A DNA stretch of 64,000 bases from UBA2287 sp964479665 (GCA_964479665.1 CAYZNN010000015.1:12663-76662); one strand, 5' to 3'; numbered from the stretch's first letter, positions 17,696 through 27,734 are shown. The notes: generated by a model from the letters alone, not told the origin. Numbers and translations are program-made.

Positions 17696-18640
17696 ATGTT
17701 CGATCTTTCGAAAAAGCGTTGGCAATGGGCTGCGTTGCTATCATTAGCGCTCATTTGGGGTAGTTCTTTTATACTTATGAAACGGAGTTTACAGGCTTTT
17801 TCATTTATACAAGTAGCTGCCATTCGAAATGTAATTGCTTTTTCAATTCTTTTGCCTGTAGCCATTAAAAATTTTAAGTTAATAAACCGAGATAATATTA
17901 AGAGTATTGCTATTGTTGGTTTTGCGGGTATTTATTTCCCATCTTTTCTTTTTACACTAGCCCAAACAAAAATATCGAGTTCCCTTGCTGGAATGCTAAA
18001 TAGCGCATCTCCCCTATTTGCTCTTATTGTTGGACTTCTTTTTTACAAAAGCAAACCCCTTCGTGCACATACTTTAGGTATTATTCTGGGGTTTATTGGC
18101 GCTATTCTTTTAATTACAAATGGGAAGTTCGACTCGTTAAACAACATAAACCTTTATGCGGTTTTTGTAATAATTGCCACTTTTGGTTACGGCATAAATG
18201 CCAATGAGGTTCGCTACAAACTAGGAGGGCTAAGCGGAATTCAAATAACTGCCCTATCGTTTTTAGTAGTTGGAATTCCTGCATTAATTGTTTTGCTTTC
18301 AACTAACCTTCAAACTGCATACAATTCTGATTTTTTTGGGGAAAGTTTAGCAGCAGTTTTAGTGCTTTCAGCATTCGGTTCGGTTATTTCACTATTTGTT
18401 TATAACAACTTAATTCATAAAACTAGTGCACTTTTTGCCACATCGGTTACTTACGTTATTCCAATATTTGCTATTATTTGGGGAGTTGCTGATGGCGAAT
18501 TGATAGGGAACATTCAACTTGTTGGTATCACAGTGGTACTTCTGGGTGTATACCTTGTAAATGTGCGAAACTACCATATTGCTTCTCAACTCAAGTTATT
18601 AATCAAAAAATATTTCGTAAAAAAAGATAGCAAATCCTAG
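17696..18640 (+). CDS. EamA/DMT-superfamily permease
   Basis: A 314-residue integral membrane protein with about ten hydrophobic helices arranged as two EamA repeats (about 10-140 and 150-290). Typical features are the ALIWGSSFILMKRSL start of repeat one and the VTYVIPIFAIIWGV segment in repeat two. The drug/metabolite transporter superfamily exports amino acids, nucleosides or drugs; the substrate cannot be told. The C-terminus is a basic cytoplasmic tail. It appears monocistronic. Confidence 0.92.
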   Translation: MFDLSKKRWQWAALLSLALIWGSSFILMKRSLQAFSFIQVAAIRNVIAFSILLPVAIKNFKLINRDNIKSIAIVGFAGIYFPSFLFTLAQTKISSSLAGMLNSASPLFALIVGLLFYKSKPLRAHTLGIILGFIGAILLITNGKFDSLNNINLYAVFVIIATFGYGINANEVRYKLGGLSGIQITALSFLVVGIPALIVLLSTNLQTAYNSDFFGESLAAVLVLSAFGSVISLFVYNNLIHKTSALFATSVTYVIPIFAIIWGVADGELIGNIQLVGITVVLLGVYLVNVRNYHIASQLKLLIKKYFVKKDSKS

Positions 18641-18682
18641 TAATTGATTAGTTTAAAAAAATGTTAAAAAAAGTCGGAGCAT

Positions 18683-18716
18683 TTTGAACTTTGATATTAA
18701 TATACTTCTATATTTG
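18683..18716 (+). promoter_or_regulatory. Promoter for the SpoIIE-type phosphatase gene
   Basis: TATATTTG (18709-18716) is an exact -7 match and TTTG (18683-18686) lies 22 bp upstream, close to Bacteroidota -33/-7 spacing. The ATG is 57 bp beyond the -7 box. Confidence 0.55.
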
Positions 18717-18772
18717 CAGGCAATAAAACTATTTGAATTACATAATAAATCAATTTTATTGGTGCCTTTTTA

Positions 18773-21241
18773 ATGTTTTTTCGAAAGATATTACAACTTC
18801 AAAAAAGATTTTTTTTAGCATTTGGGCTTATTCTTGCACTTTGTACCTGGTTCGTACCAATTTCTGTTAATTCGCAAGATACAGTTGCTAATGAATTAAA
18901 ATCGAACTACTTAATTTATTTTTCTATAAATAGTTATTGGCCTGCCAACTTTAAAACCGACAGTTTTTATATAGTTTCAATTGCTGATAGCAAATTATTT
19001 GTTTATACTATAGAAAAAAAATTAGCTGGCCTGCCGGTTCAAGGATTGCCAGTTGCATACAGGGTTTTAACACCCAGTTCCATTAATACAATACCATTTG
19101 CTCATATTCTCCATGTCGATAAAAAGTATCATGAAGCATCGCCAAGCATTATAAAATCATTTAGCAACAAACCCACATTATTAATTGGTGAAAGCGGAAC
19201 GTTTCAAGGGGATTATGCAATTTATTTCGGCACCTCCGATGCTCTTAATAAAACAATTCCCTTCGTAGTGAATCAGTCCATACTGAACAAAAACAATATT
19301 ATACTTAGCAAAGGGGTTGATGCATTAACGAGCATTAAACAAGATGCCCTCGAACTTATTGTAAATAATGAGTTAGAAACACTTCGTGAGAAACAGAAAA
19401 ACCATCAACTTTCGAAAATTCTTGAATTAAACCGCAATACTATAGCCGATCAAAATTTATCTCTTTACAGCTATAAAGATGTAATGTCTGTTCGGCAAAA
19501 AACAATTGAACAACAAAATCAGGAAATTGAATACCAACGAAAGCTACTGCAACAACTAACCCAAAGTGCCGATTCGAACAAACGGATTAATAAAATCAAA
19601 TTCAACGAATTAGCAACAAAGGAACTACAATTAGCAGAACTGAAACAGGAAATTCTAGATCAACAGTATAAAATTAAAGCACAAGAAGAGGACATTGACA
19701 GGCGAAATAGACTTCTTGCCAAACTTGACAATGACATTACTGTTCAAAGTGATAGAATTACTCAACAACGTAGCAACTTACAAGCTTTAGAGAAACGTGT
19801 TGAATACCAAAAATGGTGGCTTTACCTGTTTGCATTTGCAATTCTTTTAAGCATTATTTCAATATTTTTAATTTTTAAGGCTTACCGAACCAAGCGAATG
19901 GCAGGCATTATTTTAGAGGAGAAAAATAGGTCTATAGAAGCCAAAAGCCAACTTATTGAGCAACAAAAAGAAGAAATTCTGGCCCAAGCCGAAATGTTAG
20001 AACGCACCAATAAGGAGCTCGAGAAGCTTTCTATAGTTGCAAGCGAAACCGAGAACTCGGTTATTATTATGGATAATCGGGGGAATTTCGATTGGGTCAA
20101 TCCGGGTTTCACCCGCATGACTGGTTTTTCGCTTGAAGAATTGAAACATAAGAAAGGCCATAATATAGTTTCAACTAGCACTAATCCCAAAATCGAAGAG
20201 CTTCTCGATTTCTGCATTAATAATAAAAGATCTGTAATTTACGACTCATTCTTTGAAAAATTCAATTCTGAGGTCGTTTGGTTGCAAACCACCCTTACAC
20301 CAATAGTAAAGGCCGATGGTAGAGTTGAAAAACTGGTTGCTATCGATACCAACATTACCAAACTCAAAGATATTGAACGTGAATTGCAACAATCAAACGA
20401 GGAGCTTATTGTTCAACGCGATGAATTAACAATTCAGAAAGGACGTATTGAGAGGCAAAACCGTCATATTACCGAAAGCATTCTGTATGCTAAAACCATA
20501 CAGAACGCCATTTTACCATTGCAAGAAGATATTGATGCGTTTTTCAAAACTTTCATTATATACAAGCCAAAGGATATTGTAAGTGGCGACTTTTATTGGT
20601 TTACTCCCTTACAAAGCAATACTGAGTACTCGAAACGAATTTTACTTGCAGTTGCCGACTGTACTGGTCATGGGGTTCCTGGAGCCATGATGTCGATGAT
20701 TGGAAACAGCTTACTAAACGAAACTGTACATGAAAGGGGCATTACCTCGCCCGATGCAATTCTAAAAGAACTCGATGTATCGTTCCGAAAAGCCCTTAAA
20801 CAGGATAAAAGAAATAGCCTCGATGGTATGGAAATGTGCCTTTGCCTTATTGAAGGGAATGAAAATGAAATTGCAATCAGTTTTTCGGGGGCTAAAAGAT
20901 CGTTATACCATTACCATGCCGATACAAATGCCATATTTCGAATGAAAGCAACCCCCCGCGAGTTGGGTGGATTTATTTATAAAGAAGAAAAATTATTTGA
21001 ACTCACTCGCTTTGTTCTTGGCAAAGGGGATTGCATTTACCTATGCACCGATGGTTTTGCTGATCAGGCTGGAAAAAACAATATTAGATTCGGGAAACAG
21101 AGGTTACTAAAAGTTCTGAGAGACAATGGTCATCAACCTCTTTCGGTGCAAAAGAATGCACTTGAAAAATCGCTTACAGCATGGCAGCAGGATATACGCC
21201 AGCGCGACGATATAACGATTGTAGGCTTAAAATTTGAATAG
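18773..21241 (+). CDS. Membrane PP2C/SpoIIE phosphatase with YfiR-like sensor and PAS domains
   Basis: An 822-residue signalling protein. After a signal segment (about 1-35) comes a periplasmic domain (about 40-190) like YfiR/DUF4154, with a YFSINSYWPANF start, HILHVD strand and GDYAIYFG end. A long coiled coil (about 200-345), one membrane helix (about 347-370), a second coil and a PAS domain (about 419-535, MDNRGNFDWVNPGFTRMTG) lead to a SpoIIE-type PP2C phosphatase (about 590-822) with GDFYWF, ADCTGHGVPGAMMS and a terminal DDITIVGLKF. It should dephosphorylate a serine/threonine protein, typically an anti-anti-sigma-like or SiaC-like partner. Stop codons of this gene and its convergent neighbour are only three bases apart. 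Confidence 0.9.
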   Translation: MFFRKILQLQKRFFLAFGLILALCTWFVPISVNSQDTVANELKSNYLIYFSINSYWPANFKTDSFYIVSIADSKLFVYTIEKKLAGLPVQGLPVAYRVLTPSSINTIPFAHILHVDKKYHEASPSIIKSFSNKPTLLIGESGTFQGDYAIYFGTSDALNKTIPFVVNQSILNKNNIILSKGVDALTSIKQDALELIVNNELETLREKQKNHQLSKILELNRNTIADQNLSLYSYKDVMSVRQKTIEQQNQEIEYQRKLLQQLTQSADSNKRINKIKFNELATKELQLAELKQEILDQQYKIKAQEEDIDRRNRLLAKLDNDITVQSDRITQQRSNLQALEKRVEYQKWWLYLFAFAILLSIISIFLIFKAYRTKRMAGIILEEKNRSIEAKSQLIEQQKEEILAQAEMLERTNKELEKLSIVASETENSVIIMDNRGNFDWVNPGFTRMTGFSLEELKHKKGHNIVSTSTNPKIEELLDFCINNKRSVIYDSFFEKFNSEVVWLQTTLTPIVKADGRVEKLVAIDTNITKLKDIERELQQSNEELIVQRDELTIQKGRIERQNRHITESILYAKTIQNAILPLQEDIDAFFKTFIIYKPKDIVSGDFYWFTPLQSNTEYSKRILLAVADCTGHGVPGAMMSMIGNSLLNETVHERGITSPDAILKELDVSFRKALKQDKRNSLDGMEMCLCLIEGNENEIAISFSGAKRSLYHYHADTNAIFRMKATPRELGGFIYKEEKLFELTRFVLGKGDCIYLCTDGFADQAGKNNIRFGKQRLLKVLRDNGHQPLSVQKNALEKSLTAWQQDIRQRDDITIVGLKFE

Positions 21242-21244
21242 TAT

Positions 21245-23332
21245 TTAGCTCGATTTTTTCCGCCCCCGTTTGGATTTCTCTTCCGTGTTTTCAGCGCTAT
21301 GTTCATTTCTATTGGTTTTCTCTTGCGATAGCCGCTCGTACTGCTCACGATAGTATTCAAGTTCTTCGAGATTACGTCGCATGCTCTCCTCCTTTTCGCT
21401 CATATCCTGAGCTTGCTCGGTAAACTGCTTTATCAGTTTCAGGTTCTGTTCATTCATTCGTACCGAATGCAAATTGGTAGCAATATTGAAAGCCGCTCTC
21501 TGAATGAACTCTTTTTCGTGCTGCTTAAATTCTCTGAAACTGGCTAATTCAACTACACCGTAGGCTTTTTCTTCGAAGGTTAGCGGAACTATAAGCATTA
21601 CCGTTGGTTTAGCATCGCCCATGCCAGAACTAATTTTAAAAAAATCGTCGGGAATGTTCCCAATCACCTTGGTATCATTCTCTAAAAAAACGGTACCAAC
21701 CAGTCCTTCGCCTATTTCAATTCGTTTTCTAACTTCTGTCATTTTTTTGCTGCAACCATAGTCGGCTACCAATTCCAGGTGCTGGTCGTAAGGGTCATCT
21801 TCGTTTAAAATGTAAAGGGCACCCATACGGGCATGAACATGCTTTACCAACGCTGATAGTACATTACGACTTAGCAATTTAAAATCGTTCTTATGCGCCG
21901 AAAGCACATTACTAATATGATTTAGGCCTGAAGTAACCCATGTACGTACCTGCTCTTTCTCTTGATGGGCAATGAGTTCGTTATGTTTTTGGGTAAGTTC
22001 GCGTGTTCGCTCCTCAATTTTCTCTTCAAGCCCATGCATTTCTAATTCTAACTGATGGCTCAAATCCTCATTGCTGTTAATGGCTATAGCCGATTTGCTA
22101 GTAATTAATACCGATTGCATAAGCATAAAAATGGCTAAACCATAATGAGCAATATATGCAGTTTGAATTATTCCCATGCTGCTCATAACATCGTTTACTG
22201 CTGTGGCATACAAAATGAAAAGACCCAAAAAAGCAATGATAGCAGAAGGCCTTCTTTTTATACTTGCTGGCAGCAATACTCCAAAAGTAAGGTAAAGGCC
22301 TCCAATGAGAGTATAAATTTCGAACACCAATCTGAATTTTCCGAATAGCATAGGAGGTGTGACAAAAACAAATAGAGCAATAGCCACACCAATACCTACT
22401 AAAGTATTGCGAATCCATTTGGGGAAATCTTCTTTATAGAGATTATAAATGAAAAGTGCAAAAAAAGGAATGGTTCCAAATCCCGAAAAATTATCGAATT
22501 TTACAAGTAAATCCCAACTCATTTCGGGGAGGATAAAACCGAGTACTCTATTGCCTGTAGTTATATTACGAATAATCATAACCAAGCACACTAATCCAAA
22601 ATACAGATTCGACCTGTCCTTTCTTCTGAAAATATACATATTCAGGTGATTCAGCCCAATAATTAGAATAAGTCCGATGATTATCAGATTTATTATATCG
22701 CTCATTCGGCTACTATTGGAAAGGCTTTCAAGAGAACTAAAATAAAGTGGCCAAAATAGTCCGGCCCTTCGATGCGAATAATTAGATACCTGAATAACAA
22801 TTTCTATTTGAGTGCTAGAACGCGAGTCTATAAGAATAGGTAAATTCTCGTGTGTAAACTGGGGCTTATGTTCATTTGCATTCGAACCAACACGTCCTAC
22901 CCCATTTATTAGTTCGCCATTGGCCCATAAACGGTAACTTGAAAATACCGATGGGACCCGTATTCCGTATAGACCTAATTTTTCATTTGGATTGCATAAA
23001 ATTGTGAACCTATAAGTTGCAAAACCCTCAGCCGGTAGTTTTTCATTTTCTATACGATAGGTAGTCCACGACTTGGGGATTGCTACCATTTGCGGTTTTT
23101 CCAAAAAATTTGGATCAGCAAACGTAGTTGGATCAATTAACTTTTTCCAGTAGAACTCAACTTCACCCTCAATTTTTATTGGCTTGGCCTGATTGAAAGA
23201 TGCCGACCGTAAATCTAATACCCCATTCTGAATCCGAAAGGATTCCCCTTTCAATTGCGGAAAAAGTATTATTTGAAATGCAAAAAATAGTGCTAATGCC
23301 CTAATTACCATAACTCTATAATTTAAAAACAA
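21245..23332 (-). CDS. 7TMR-DISM receptor with GAF domain
   Basis: A 695-residue membrane receptor. A signal peptide (about 1-29) is followed by an extracytoplasmic jelly-roll-like domain (about 30-205, YRLWANGELINGVGRVG), seven membrane helices (about 210-410) typical of 7TMR-DISM receptors, a coiled coil (about 415-465), a GAF domain (about 475-620, MGALYILNED and IEIGEGLVGTVFLE) and a second coil ending in a basic tail KSKRGRKKSS. No kinase, cyclase, phosphatase or GGDEF domain is present, so the output must go through a partner. The convergent SpoIIE-type protein is an attractive candidate. Confidence 0.88.
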   Translation of the reverse strand: MFLNYRVMVIRALALFFAFQIILFPQLKGESFRIQNGVLDLRSASFNQAKPIKIEGEVEFYWKKLIDPTTFADPNFLEKPQMVAIPKSWTTYRIENEKLPAEGFATYRFTILCNPNEKLGLYGIRVPSVFSSYRLWANGELINGVGRVGSNANEHKPQFTHENLPILIDSRSSTQIEIVIQVSNYSHRRAGLFWPLYFSSLESLSNSSRMSDIINLIIIGLILIIGLNHLNMYIFRRKDRSNLYFGLVCLVMIIRNITTGNRVLGFILPEMSWDLLVKFDNFSGFGTIPFFALFIYNLYKEDFPKWIRNTLVGIGVAIALFVFVTPPMLFGKFRLVFEIYTLIGGLYLTFGVLLPASIKRRPSAIIAFLGLFILYATAVNDVMSSMGIIQTAYIAHYGLAIFMLMQSVLITSKSAIAINSNEDLSHQLELEMHGLEEKIEERTRELTQKHNELIAHQEKEQVRTWVTSGLNHISNVLSAHKNDFKLLSRNVLSALVKHVHARMGALYILNEDDPYDQHLELVADYGCSKKMTEVRKRIEIGEGLVGTVFLENDTKVIGNIPDDFFKISSGMGDAKPTVMLIVPLTFEEKAYGVVELASFREFKQHEKEFIQRAAFNIATNLHSVRMNEQNLKLIKQFTEQAQDMSEKEESMRRNLEELEYYREQYERLSQEKTNRNEHSAENTEEKSKRGRKKSS

Positions 23333-23425
23333 ATGGATTATAAAACTACAATATTTTTCTGATAAATCAGCATATTGAACTTCGTTGAAAAAAAACGTAT
23401 ATTACAAATGAAAAAATAAAACGGT

Positions 23426-24556
23426 ATGAAAACAATTGTACTTGGAGCCGGAATGGTTGGAAGAGCCATGTCCATCGACCTTTCGCATAGGTTCGCAGTT
23501 ACCTGTGTCGATATCGACCCAAAAGCGCTCGAACTGCTTAAGGGTTACAATGTTGAAACCATACTGGCCAACTTGGCCGATACCTCGAGAGTTGCCCAAC
23601 TTATCGACGATTTCGATATTGTGCTGTGCGCCGTACCCGGTTTTATGGGCTACAAAACGGTTGAAACTTGCATAAATGCTGGCAAAAACGTTGTCGACAT
23701 TTCGTTTATGCCCGAAGATTTTCTAACACTTTTCCCTTTGGCAAAAGAGAAAGGTGTTACTGTTATTACCGACTGCGGCGTGGCTCCGGGAATGCCCAAC
23801 CTCATACTTGGTCATTTCGACACGAGAATGGATATTTCTCGGTTCTTCTACATGGTGGGCGGTTTGCCTAGGGAGCGTACCTTTCCGTTTCAGTACAAAG
23901 CACCCTTTTCACCAATCGATGTGCTTGAGGAGTACACCAGGCCAGCTCGCTATGTTGAAAACGGACATACCGTTATAAAGCCTGCAATGAGCGACCCTGA
24001 GCTCTTCTACTTCGAGGGCATTGGCCATCTTGAAGGATTCAACACCGATGGTTTGCGCTCGCTGCTCACAACCATGAGCCACATTCCGAATATGAAGGAG
24101 AAGACGCTTAGGTATCCAGGACATATTGAGCATATTAACACTCTCGAAAAGGCTGGTTTCTTCTCGCACAACCCAATAAAAGTTGGGAACCAAACCATCA
24201 AGCCCATGGATGTAACAGCAGCCATTCTTTTTAATCAGTGGAAGCTGCAACCCAACGAGCCCGAATTCACTGTTATGCGCATTGAGATTGAAGGAAAAAG
24301 TAGAGCAAATGGAAAGTTTATGAAGGTAGTAAGCGATCTATACGACGAGTACGAACCCAAAACGCAAACCTGGTCGATGGCACGCACAACGGGCTACACA
24401 GCAACTGCTGCAATAAATATGCTGGCTAAAGGACTTTTTGTTGAAAAGGGAGTATTTCCTCTCGAACTGGTTGGAAAAGAAACCAACTGCTACGATTTTA
24501 TACTTTCGTACCAACGCGAACGAGGTGTAATGTACAAATTTGAGATTTGGGAGTAG
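23426..24556 (+). CDS. Saccharopine dehydrogenase family oxidoreductase
   Basis: A 376-residue NAD(P)-binding enzyme. The Rossmann loop is at the N-terminus (MKTIVLGAGMVG, glycines 7, 9 and 12). A central saccharopine-dehydrogenase catalytic region contains DCGVAPGMPN and YKAPFSPIDVLEEYTRPA. The family includes saccharopine reductases, lysine 6- or 2-dehydrogenases and related amino-acid enzymes; I cannot assign the substrate. It is divergent from the 7TMR-DISM gene with a 93-bp gap and is followed by a repeat-rich intergenic segment. Base composition is richer in GC than the preceding genes. Confidence 0.85.
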   Translation: MKTIVLGAGMVGRAMSIDLSHRFAVTCVDIDPKALELLKGYNVETILANLADTSRVAQLIDDFDIVLCAVPGFMGYKTVETCINAGKNVVDISFMPEDFLTLFPLAKEKGVTVITDCGVAPGMPNLILGHFDTRMDISRFFYMVGGLPRERTFPFQYKAPFSPIDVLEEYTRPARYVENGHTVIKPAMSDPELFYFEGIGHLEGFNTDGLRSLLTTMSHIPNMKEKTLRYPGHIEHINTLEKAGFFSHNPIKVGNQTIKPMDVTAAILFNQWKLQPNEPEFTVMRIEIEGKSRANGKFMKVVSDLYDEYEPKTQTWSMARTTGYTATAAINMLAKGLFVEKGVFPLELVGKETNCYDFILSYQRERGVMYKFEIWE

Positions 24557-24570
24557 TGGAATATTGGGTT

Positions 24571-24764
24571 ATAGCCTGCCTGCCGCCTGCCTGACGGCAG
24601 TCAGGGCTAGGCAAGGGTGATTGAGTTATTAAGGATTGGGTGATTTGATGTTGGATGTTGGATAATAGAAGTACGAAGTGGGAAGACGAATGAGATGTGC
24701 GTTCAAAAAACAACTATCAACTAACAACTGAACTGACAACCGATAACTGAGAACCGATAATCAA
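24571..24764. repeat. Intergenic repeat tract with CCTGCC palindromes and degenerate AACT/AACC repeats
   Basis: Between the convergent dehydrogenase and FAD-oxidoreductase genes there are two parts. At 24571-24612 repeated CCTGCC/CTGCCG units form small hairpins, for example CCTGAC-GGCA-GTCAGG at 24590-24605. From about 24640 to 24764 the sequence turns into degenerate short repeats (GATGTTGGAT, then CAACTA/AACTGA/AACCGATAA variants). It looks non-coding; the opposite-strand reading frame across it is low-complexity. Confidence 0.55.
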
Positions 24765-24800
24765 CCCCTCGAGAGCCTCAAGGCGAGCAACCAAAAACCA

Positions 24801-27734
24801 TCAAACACCCAAACATGCCTCCCACATAATCTCTATTGGATGAAAAGCCTTTTTCCCGGTTCCATCTTTTATTTGGTGGCGACAACTTGTGCCTGGGGCA
24901 CAAATAATTTCGCATTGCGAAGCCTTACGTAATGCAGGAAATAGAACCAACTCGCCTACTTTCATCGACAGTTCGTAGTGCTCCCTTTCGTAGCCAAACG
25001 AACCGGCCATACCGCAGCAACCGCTCGGAATTTCAATAACGTTATGATTGATAGGCAGCGAAAGCATTGCTTTTGTGGCTTTTGTGGTTGCAACTGCTTT
25101 TTGCTGACAGTGCCCGTGCAGCTTAATGACTCTATGCTCTGCATCGAACATTTCGCTTGTAATCCTCCCTTTTTCCTTTTCGACTGCTATAAACTCCTCG
25201 AAAAGCAGCGCATTTTGCGACAGCACCTCAGCTGTTTTCCTATTCTTCTCCTCGGCCAAATTGGGATACTCGTCGCGGAAACTCAGTATGGCCGAAGGTT
25301 CAATGCCAATCAACGGAGTTTGAGGTGAAATGTAATTCGATAGTTGCTCAATATTGCGATTGGCCAAACGCTTGGCTGTTCGCAAAAGGCCTTTTGATAT
25401 ATAAGTTCTGCCGCTCTCCGTAACGGGCGAAATAAGAACCTCGTAGCCCAACGCTTCGAGCAGCTGCACCGCTTTAATACCAATGTGAGCATCGTTGTAG
25501 TTGGTAAACTCATCGGCCAAAAGGTAAACCGTTCCTTTTGCTTCACCCTTTGGGCTTCGCCCACTAAACCAAGCCCGCAATGTTTTCGAACTCAACTTAG
25601 GAATAGAACGCTCGGTGCTAAACCCCAATACCCACTTAATAGGAGCTGAAAAAAACCTATTGGTTAAAAAGAGGTTGGTAAAATGAGGCAATACACTTCC
25701 AATTGCATTCACCTTTGTTATGTAGGCAATGGCTCTGGTGCGAAGCGGAATGCCGTGCGAATCGTACCAATGCTGAAGAAATTCGGCTTTTAGCTTTGCC
25801 ATATCGACATTGGAAGGACACTCATTTTTACAACCTTTGCACGATAGGCACAAATCGAGAATTTCGTAAATTTCCTTATGGTTAAAGGGATTTTTCTTTT
25901 CGCTATTGGTTAAAAATTCGCGTAAAATATTGGCTCGTGCGCGGGTGGTGTTGGCCTCGTTTCGGGTAGCCATGTAGCTGGGACAAAGCGTTCCGCCCGA
26001 AAGTTCGGTTTTACGACAATCGCCCGACCCATTGCATTTTTCGGCAGCTCTTACAATGCCTCCAACCTTCGAAAAATCGAATATGGTATCAATTTCACGC
26101 GTTTCCTTTCCCGGCTGATAGCGCAACGAGGAGTTCATTGGCGGCGTATCGACAATTTTATTGGGATTAAAAATCCCCTTGGTATCCCAGGTTTGCTTAA
26201 CTCGCCTCATTAGTTCGTACACCTTTTCGCCAACCATAACGGGAATAAACTCGCCACGTAATCGACCATCGCCATGTTCGCCGCTAAGCGAACCCCTGTA
26301 CTTTTTTACCAAATGGGCAACCTCGAGACCAATTTCACGAAATAGTGCAACATCCTTGTCATCCTTTAAGTTAAGAACCGGACGTAGATGCAACTCGCCG
26401 CTGCCAATGTGCGCATGGTAAACACAGTCGAGGTTTCGTTTTGCCATTATTTGGGCAAACTCGTCCATATACTCGGGCAGCTTCTCAACGGCAACTGCCG
26501 TATCTTCAACCAGCGAAACGGGTTTTGCGTCGCCCTCAATGTTTGCCAAAACGCCAAGACCAGCCTTACGCAGCACCCAAACCTTGGCCATGTCGTCGCC
26601 CCATATAACGGGAAAATGGTAGCCATACCCATTGCTACGCAATTCGGCTTCCATAGCGCCGAATATATCTTCAATCTCGTCTCGAGTTTCTCGGGCAATT
26701 TCAACCACTAAAATTGCCTCGGGGTTTCCCTGCACAAAAAAACGGTTGCGCTGCTGCTCAATATTGCCCTTGGTGCACTCGAGAATGTAGCTATCCATCA
26801 TTTCAACAGCACCCGGGGCGTATTTTAATGCAATAAGATTTGCGTTAAAAGCGTGTTCACGCTCGGCCAAGTGAAGGCACAGCAGCGCCTTTTCGCGAGG
26901 AGGTAGTGAAACCAGATTCAATTTAACCTCGGTAATAATGCCAAGCGTCCCCTCCGAACCAGCAATAAGATTGCAAAAATTAAACGGTTTACCGTTTCCT
27001 TTAAAAATATCGGAATCGAGCAGCAAGTCGAGCGCATAGCCAGTATTGCGTCTTTTTATTGACTGGTCAGGAAATTGATTTTCAATTTCTTTTTGCATTT
27101 CACTGCTCGAAAGTTCCCTATAAAGCTGGCGGTATAAATCGCCCTCCTTCCCTTCAATGTTCAATTTAATTTGAAACTCAGTGGCAGTAAGCGCGCCAAA
27201 TTCGTACTCGTTGCCATCGTCGAGAAGCATTTTAACCGAAAGAGTTTGGTCGCGAGTGCTACCATAAATAAGCGAATGCGCACCGCAGCTGTTGTTTCCC
27301 ACCATGCCCCCTATCATACAGCGGTTCGATGTTGACGTTTCGGGCCCAAAGAAAAGCCCGTAAGGCTTTAGGTGCATGTTCAGCCCGTCGAGAATTACTC
27401 CTGGCTCAACCCTTACCCATTGTTCATTGGTATTAACTTCGATTATTTTTCCAAAATGCCGCGAAATATCCACAATTATGCCCTTGCCCACAACTTGCCC
27501 TGCCAACGAAGTGCCTGCTGCACGCGGAATCAAAGGAACACCGTTCTCCCTCGAAAAGTGTATAAGATTTACCAAATCGACTTTACTCTTGGGAATTGCA
27601 ACTGCAACGGGAATTTCGCGGTAAGCCGAAGCATCGGTGGCGTACTGCAATAACGATGACGAGTCGGTAAAAATTTCACCCTCAAATTGGGCAGCAAGGG
27701 CATCCAATTTTCGATTTAGCAAAACGGAAATCAT
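24801..27734 (-). CDS. FAD-binding and Fe-S oxidoreductase (GlcD-GlcF-type fusion; D-lactate/glycolate dehydrogenase-like)
   Basis: A 977-residue fusion. The N-terminal half is an FAD_binding_4/PCMH domain (about 30-240, PRAAGTSLAGQVVG) plus an FAD-linked oxidase C-terminal domain (about 255-520, HIGSGELHLRP and SGEHGDGRLRGEF). The second half has two 4Fe-4S cysteine groups (near 563-580 and LCLSCKGCKNECP near 628) and a CCG-type domain (SGCCGMAGSFG near 905). The architecture is that of quinone- or cytochrome-linked 2-hydroxyacid dehydrogenases, most often D-lactate. The ATG at 27734 is chosen; a start 60 bases upstream adds an atypical basic extension. Confidence 0.9.
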   Translation of the reverse strand: MISVLLNRKLDALAAQFEGEIFTDSSSLLQYATDASAYREIPVAVAIPKSKVDLVNLIHFSRENGVPLIPRAAGTSLAGQVVGKGIIVDISRHFGKIIEVNTNEQWVRVEPGVILDGLNMHLKPYGLFFGPETSTSNRCMIGGMVGNNSCGAHSLIYGSTRDQTLSVKMLLDDGNEYEFGALTATEFQIKLNIEGKEGDLYRQLYRELSSSEMQKEIENQFPDQSIKRRNTGYALDLLLDSDIFKGNGKPFNFCNLIAGSEGTLGIITEVKLNLVSLPPREKALLCLHLAEREHAFNANLIALKYAPGAVEMMDSYILECTKGNIEQQRNRFFVQGNPEAILVVEIARETRDEIEDIFGAMEAELRSNGYGYHFPVIWGDDMAKVWVLRKAGLGVLANIEGDAKPVSLVEDTAVAVEKLPEYMDEFAQIMAKRNLDCVYHAHIGSGELHLRPVLNLKDDKDVALFREIGLEVAHLVKKYRGSLSGEHGDGRLRGEFIPVMVGEKVYELMRRVKQTWDTKGIFNPNKIVDTPPMNSSLRYQPGKETREIDTIFDFSKVGGIVRAAEKCNGSGDCRKTELSGGTLCPSYMATRNEANTTRARANILREFLTNSEKKNPFNHKEIYEILDLCLSCKGCKNECPSNVDMAKLKAEFLQHWYDSHGIPLRTRAIAYITKVNAIGSVLPHFTNLFLTNRFFSAPIKWVLGFSTERSIPKLSSKTLRAWFSGRSPKGEAKGTVYLLADEFTNYNDAHIGIKAVQLLEALGYEVLISPVTESGRTYISKGLLRTAKRLANRNIEQLSNYISPQTPLIGIEPSAILSFRDEYPNLAEEKNRKTAEVLSQNALLFEEFIAVEKEKGRITSEMFDAEHRVIKLHGHCQQKAVATTKATKAMLSLPINHNVIEIPSGCCGMAGSFGYEREHYELSMKVGELVLFPALRKASQCEIICAPGTSCRHQIKDGTGKKAFHPIEIMWEACLGV

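Noticed and set aside
26388..26711. Open frames antisense to the FAD/Fe-S fusion gene
   Set aside because: Arise from the GC-richer, codon-biased main gene and have no independent motifs.
24801..27734. Novel FAD/Fe-S fusion
   Set aside because: GlcD-GlcF-type fusions of about 950-1,000 residues are already known in Bacteroidota and other phyla.
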